A DNA stretch of 64,000 bases. Origin: Lentzea albidocapillata subsp. violacea. Lineage in GTDB: Bacteria; Actinomycetota; Actinomycetes; Mycobacteriales; Pseudonocardiaceae. Location of the stretch: positions 248,001 through 312,000 of the forward strand of contig NZ_FNET01000002.1 of the NCBI RefSeq assembly GCF_900100275.1. The letters run 5' to 3'. The translations under genes and the position numbers were made by a program. The notes under the pieces are model-generated. The model saw nothing but the letters and a program-made list of their open reading frames with translations, did no database searches and was not told where the DNA came from. Shown one piece after another: positions 60,268 to 64,000 of this stretch. Positions within the stretch are counted from its first letter, which is position 1, and each line of letters starts with the position of its first letter.

Positions 60268-61104
60268 ATGGCGGCCATGACCCGCACCGCGCGTCGCATG
60301 TTCGAGCTCCTGGAACCGATCTGCCTCGTCACCTACTTCGCCGACGAGTGCACCGAGGAACTGGCCGCGCTCGGCCACCGCGGCTACTGGTCCGGCTACT
60401 TCGCCAGTCGCGCCGCGCCGTTGGGGCGCGTGCCGGCGGAGGTCGTGCACGCGGCGTTCTACAGCTTCGCCGACGGTGAGGCCGCGCGGCACATCCCGAA
60501 GGCGTGGGAGAAGATCCCGCCCGAGGCGTCCGTCGCGGCGCGGGAACGGGGCAGCGCGGCCTCCCTGCGCCGGATCGTCGGTGACGAGATGGCCGCCTCG
60601 CCCGGTTTCCTGCGCGCCGCCGACCTCACCACCAAAGCCGCGACGAGCGCGCCCGTCGAAGGCCGGGTGATGTACGCCGGCATGCGCACCCTTGAGGTGC
60701 CGGGCGACCCGGTGGCCCGGTTGTGGCATTCCGCGACCATGCTCCGCGAGCACCGCGGCGACGGGCACATCGCCGCCCTCGTCGGCGCGCGGATCGGCGG
60801 CACCGAGGCCCACGTGCTCTCCGCGATCGCGATGGGCATCCACCCGCCGGAGTCGTTCGGGCGCATCCACCACCTGCCGGACAAGCGGCTGGCCGAAGTC
60901 ATGAACGGCTTGCGGGAGCGCGGGATCGTCGATGCCGACGGCCGGTTCACCGACGCGGGACGCAAGCTCCAGCAGGAAATCGAGGACCTCACCGACGAAC
61001 TCGCCGCCGCACCCTACGAGGCCCTCTCCCCCGCCGAGCTCGACGAGCTGACAGCCGTGCTCGAACCCATCACCGCGAAGCTGGTGGCCGCCGGGTCGAA
61101 GTGA
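60268..61104 (+). CDS. SCO6745-type actinobacterial helix-turn-helix protein, 278 aa
   Basis: MTRTARRMFELLEPICLVTY, YFASRAAPLGRVPAEVVHAA and RLWHSATMLREHRGDGHIAA form a helical protein with a MarR-like C-terminal region (PDKRLAEVMNGLRERGIVDA, DGRFTDAGRKLQQEIEDLTD). It matches the SCO6745 family found widely in Streptomyces and relatives, with no known role. Start ATG 60268 or 60277. It is convergent with the XRE gene. Confidence 0.78.
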   Translation: MAAMTRTARRMFELLEPICLVTYFADECTEELAALGHRGYWSGYFASRAAPLGRVPAEVVHAAFYSFADGEAARHIPKAWEKIPPEASVAARERGSAASLRRIVGDEMAASPGFLRAADLTTKAATSAPVEGRVMYAGMRTLEVPGDPVARLWHSATMLREHRGDGHIAALVGARIGGTEAHVLSAIAMGIHPPESFGRIHHLPDKRLAEVMNGLRERGIVDADGRFTDAGRKLQQEIEDLTDELAAAPYEALSPAELDELTAVLEPITAKLVAAGSK

Positions 61105-61119
61105 CCGGGCGGGCCTTGT

Positions 61120-61947
61120 TCAGATCGTGGCCTGGGCGAGCAGCGCCAGCGCGGTGTGCGAGGGCGAGCCCGGTGGCGCGGTGGCCACGACGACGCTAAG
61201 GCCCAGGCCGTTGCTCAGGGTCTGCTGGGTCACGGTCAGCGGACCGACGAGCGGGTGCCGCATCTCGTAGACGGCCGTGGCGCAGGCTTTGACGCGGTGA
61301 TCGGCCCACATCGAGGCGAAGTCGGTGCTCTTCGCGCTCAGCTGCCCGACCAGTTCGTGCAGCGCGGCGTCATCGGGATGACGGCCGACCGCCAGGCGCA
61401 GGTTCCCCACGACCGCCCTGGCCTTGCTCTGCCAGTCCGCGTAGAGCTCGCGGGTGTGCGGGTCGAGGAACACCAGCCGCGCCATGTTCGGGCGTACCGC
61501 GCCGAGGTCCAGGTGCCCGGCGAACAACGCGTGGCCCAGCCGGTTCCAGGCCAGGACGTCGCTGCGCAGGCCCAGCACGACGGCGGGGACGCCCTCCAGC
61601 GCGGCGAGCAGCTGGCCGGTCGCCTCGTCGACGCGTTCGGGAGCGGGCCTGCGCACGCGGGCCTGCTTCACCGGTTTGGCCAGCACGTGCAGGTGTTGCC
61701 GTTCGGACTCGTCCAATAGCAACGCGGTGGCGAGCGCGTCCAGCACCTCGGGCGAGGCGCTGGTGGAGTGCCCCTGTTCGAGCCTCGTGTAGTAGGAGCT
61801 GCTCACCCCGGCCAGCCGGGCCAGTTCGTCCCGGCGCAGACCGGGCACGCGGCGCCGTTCGTCGTACGTCCGCACGCCTACGTCCTCGGGACGAAGCTGC
61901 GAGCGCCGCGTCTTGAGGAACTCTCCGAGCCGTGCGGTGTCGTTCAT
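61120..61947 (-). CDS. XRE family regulator with MmyB-type ligand domain, 275 aa
   Basis: Helix-turn-helix at residues 35-70 (LRRDELARLAGVSSSYYTRL, then EQGHSTSASPEVLDALATAL) and a MmyB-type C-terminal domain with VVLGLRSDVLAWNRLGHALF, NMARLVFLDPHTRELYADW and SMWADHRVKACATAVYEMRH. These proteins usually repress an adjacent reductase or enzyme gene. The divergent SRPBCC gene is the candidate target. ATG 61947 fits the conserved start. Confidence 0.88.
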   Translation of the reverse strand: MNDTARLGEFLKTRRSQLRPEDVGVRTYDERRRVPGLRRDELARLAGVSSSYYTRLEQGHSTSASPEVLDALATALLLDESERQHLHVLAKPVKQARVRRPAPERVDEATGQLLAALEGVPAVVLGLRSDVLAWNRLGHALFAGHLDLGAVRPNMARLVFLDPHTRELYADWQSKARAVVGNLRLAVGRHPDDAALHELVGQLSAKSTDFASMWADHRVKACATAVYEMRHPLVGPLTVTQQTLSNGLGLSVVVATAPPGSPSHTALALLAQATI

Positions 61948-62040
61948 GGTGTCGAGTATGTGCCCCGCCCGCGCGCCTAACCTGTCCCAGCCAGGGATAC
62001 GCAGAGCTGGGAATGGTCCGGCGGCGCGACGGCCGGTCAG

Positions 62041-62541
62041 ATGGGCGTCATGAACGACATCGATCTGACCGAACTCACCTTCGCCCGCCAGGCCTGGGTC
62101 GACGCCGATCCCGCCGAGGTCTACCGGCTCGTCAGCGACGTGTCCGCGATCGGCCGCTGGAGCCCCAACGCGAGCGCCGTCGCCTACGACGACGGCGCCG
62201 GCCCCGAGGTCGGCGCGTGGTTCAGCGGACACAACCGCAGGGACGGCAAGGAGTGGACCACCCGCTCGCAGGTCGTGAAAGCCGACCCCGGCGCCGCTTT
62301 CGCCTTCGTGGTCGGCGGCGCCGAGGATGGCATCGTCGAGTGGAGCTGGACGCTGCGGGGCCAGGGCCGGGGCACCGTCGCGGAGCAGTCGTGGCGGCTG
62401 CTCCGCACGGACCCCGTCCTCGGCCGCACCCGAGCCGACCTGGTCGCGTTGCGCGACTACATGGCCGTCAGCGCCGAGACCACACTCACCGCACTCGCCG
62501 AGTGGGTCACCGGTCAGGGTTCCGGGCCGGACACGCCCTGA
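62041..62541 (+). CDS. SRPBCC family protein, 166 aa
   Basis: LTFARQAWVDADPAEVYRLV and SDVSAIGRWSPNASAVAYDD open a START/polyketide-cyclase-like helix-grip fold; VGAWFSGHNRRDGKEW and IVEWSWTLRGQGRGTVAEQS continue it. It binds a hydrophobic ligand in a cavity. ATG 62041 or 62050 could be the start. Divergent from the XRE gene across 93 bases. Confidence 0.8.
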   Translation: MGVMNDIDLTELTFARQAWVDADPAEVYRLVSDVSAIGRWSPNASAVAYDDGAGPEVGAWFSGHNRRDGKEWTTRSQVVKADPGAAFAFVVGGAEDGIVEWSWTLRGQGRGTVAEQSWRLLRTDPVLGRTRADLVALRDYMAVSAETTLTALAEWVTGQGSGPDTP

Positions 62542-62678
62542 TCGCCCAAGCGGAGCCGGATCGAGGACCGGACAGCCAGGAAATCCCGCCACGGTTGTGC
62601 TGCGGGCTCTGCTACGGTGTCCGCGATGATCACCAACTCGAGCAGATCGGGGGTCCCGTTCACCAAAGGTGAGTGCTG

Positions 62679-64000
62679 ATGCACCACTCGACCGTGAATG
62701 GATCCTCCCGCCTCACCTTCTGGTCGCACGTGCGCGAGTTCGCCGTGCCGGCGTCGATGATCGAGTCCGCGACCGCCCGCCGGCTGGCCGGTGACTGGTC
62801 CGGAGCCTGTGCCACCGCGCGGGTCGATGTCGATTTCACCCTGCGTGTCCTGAGTCGCACGCGCGGTAAGCAGTTCGCGGACCTGGTTCGCGCCGATCTG
62901 CGTCAGCTGGCGCCCGACCTGCTTCGGTGGCACTTCCCGAGGATCAGGCCGGACGGCGTGCTGCGGCCCGGCCTCACCGTCTCCCTCGCCCGGTATCGAC
63001 CACCCGACGGTGGCGACGAGGTGCACCTCGTCGCACGCACACCGCCTGCCTGGGCCGATGCCGGGCAACGGATCAGCCTCGCGCTGTGGGAACGGTCCGG
63101 GGCCTTGAGCAGGGCCGGCGGTCATCCGCATCCCCGGCCGGATCGGCGTTTCCGGCTCGATCTGCACCGCCACCTGTGGGACGCGCGCAGAACCTCCGAG
63201 CTGCGAGAACGTTGCGGGGCAACGCAGTGGCCCGACGAACGATCGGACGGCCGCGCCACGCACCGGTGGGCGGCCGAGGCCGCACTGCTGCTCCGTGCGG
63301 AGGAGCAGGCGGGCAGCGCCGTCGTGGTCCGGCTCGGTTCCCGGCAGCGGGTCGTGCTCGACCTGGACGCGCCGGGCATCACCGCGACTTCCCCGCGTGG
63401 CTGCGCGTTGCCGGTCCTGCCGGACGCGGCCACCTGGGTGCCGCCCGACCTGGAGCTGTGGCACGCCGGCGCGATCGACGCCGACCGGCTGCACCCCCTC
63501 GTCAGGTCGGCGCTGCTGCCTGGGTACCGACCGACGAGTGTGCCGCGAAGTCCTGACAGCACAGGGAGTTCGCGCCTCGTCGCCTGTCGTGGTGCCCTGC
63601 ACCGGATCGGCGTGGTGAACGGCGCGCTCGTCGCGCTCGACCACGACCCGGACGAGATCCGCCGGGAAGAGCTGCTGGCCGCGCTGGGCGGCCGGAGCCT
63701 GCCGTGCCTGCACGCGATCGACACGACGCACCGGCACCCGGGAGATCTCGTGGACATCCGCGCCCGGCTGGACCACGGCGACGTCGCCGGTGCCCTCGCC
63801 GTCGTCGAAGGCCTGCTCGGACCGGACGCGCTGCTGCTCAGCGGGGCGTTGCGGGACGAGCTGGAAACGGCTGCGCGGCGCAAGGTCCTGCACGGGCTGT
63901 ACCGGGCGGAACTCCACGACATCCGGCCACTTCCGTCCACTAAGGACTATCCCCGGCCGGGCCACCGCTCTCGGCCGCGGCACGCGGATTCGCGCCGTCC
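62679..64000 (+). CDS. Large hypothetical protein, 3' end outside window (440 codons visible)
   Basis: ATG 62679 follows AAAGGTGAG, and the frame stays open to the window end. Visible blocks: SSRLTFWSHVREFAVPASMI, ESATARRLAGDWSGACATAR, VDFTLRVLSRTRGKQFADLV, DLRQLAPDLLRWHFPRIRPD, then RRFRLDLHRHLWDARRTSEL and a C-terminal Arg-rich part. I recall similar Streptomyces proteins beginning SHVR-AVP-SMI-TATARRLAGDW-GAC-AA, of unknown function. No membrane segment. The downstream gene is needed to judge context. Confidence 0.65.
   Translation, partial: MHHSTVNGSSRLTFWSHVREFAVPASMIESATARRLAGDWSGACATARVDVDFTLRVLSRTRGKQFADLVRADLRQLAPDLLRWHFPRIRPDGVLRPGLTVSLARYRPPDGGDEVHLVARTPPAWADAGQRISLALWERSGALSRAGGHPHPRPDRRFRLDLHRHLWDARRTSELRERCGATQWPDERSDGRATHRWAAEAALLLRAEEQAGSAVVVRLGSRQRVVLDLDAPGITATSPRGCALPVLPDAATWVPPDLELWHAGAIDADRLHPLVRSALLPGYRPTSVPRSPDSTGSSRLVACRGALHRIGVVNGALVALDHDPDEIRREELLAALGGRSLPCLHAIDTTHRHPGDLVDIRARLDHGDVAGALAVVEGLLGPDALLLSGALRDELETAARRKVLHGLYRAELHDIRPLPSTKDYPRPGHRSRPRHADSRR

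Overview
The window is about 70% G+C, uses many GTG starts, and carries families typical of mycelial actinobacteria: GAF-ANTAR regulators, DUF5994, DUF6292 and DUF6069 proteins, a baeRF protein, a WYL regulator and a CBM2 xylanase. I infer a filamentous actinomycete, most likely of the Pseudonocardiaceae (Lentzea, Saccharothrix or Amycolatopsis type). It looks like chromosome. I see no tRNA, rRNA, insertion sequence, prophage or CRISPR array.

Layout. 0-4.6 kb: the end of a glycosyltransferase gene, an HNH-like protein, a decayed quinone reductase facing a MarR gene, then LysR divergent from a thiolase. 4.6-6.3 kb: a 14-bp tandem repeat array with DnaA-box-like words, then a two-subunit CoA transferase. 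With the thiolase this is a 3-oxoacid (probably 3-oxoadipate) degradation module. 6.4-16.2 kb: small actinobacterial proteins and stress or regulatory genes (transglutaminase-like, AlkC-like repair, GAF-ANTAR, SDR, MFS, baeRF). 16.2-33.0 kb: a large minus-strand glycan locus. 33.2-42.6 kb: xylanase, AIM24, WYL, VOC, a Ser/Thr kinase, a TetR/DUF6069 pair and a D,D-carboxypeptidase. 42.8-49.9 kb: a sugar ABC transport and oxidation operon with its own ROK repressor. 50-64 kb: a secreted hydrolase, a lone ketosynthase, a PAS-GGDEF-EAL protein, an HxlR/SGNH pair, a truncated globin, a YheO-type regulator with two amino-acid enzymes, and at the right edge an open reading frame that leaves the window.

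The most striking region is the glycan locus. It holds a complete ADP-D,D-heptose route: a split transketolase that could supply sedoheptulose 7-phosphate, GmhA, a fused HldE kinase/adenylyltransferase and GmhB. Next to it are two GT9 heptosyltransferase-like proteins, a UDP-glucose to UDP-glucuronate to UDP-xylose pair, an O-carbamoyltransferase and GT2/GT4 transferases. No HldD epimerase, polymerase or exporter is present. I infer a carbamoylated glycan or glycoside containing D,D-heptose and xylose, made in a Gram-positive cell. The locus also records a rearrangement. A 14-codon stub of a GT4 gene lies between two operon genes, while a full GT4 gene with the same start sits at the far end of the locus behind a second copy of the heptose operon promoter.

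Other signals worth attention are paired palindromic operators between the TetR and DUF6069 genes, a repeated palindrome ahead of the YheO regulator, a strongly over-represented 11-bp palindrome scattered through the window, and three further broken genes.
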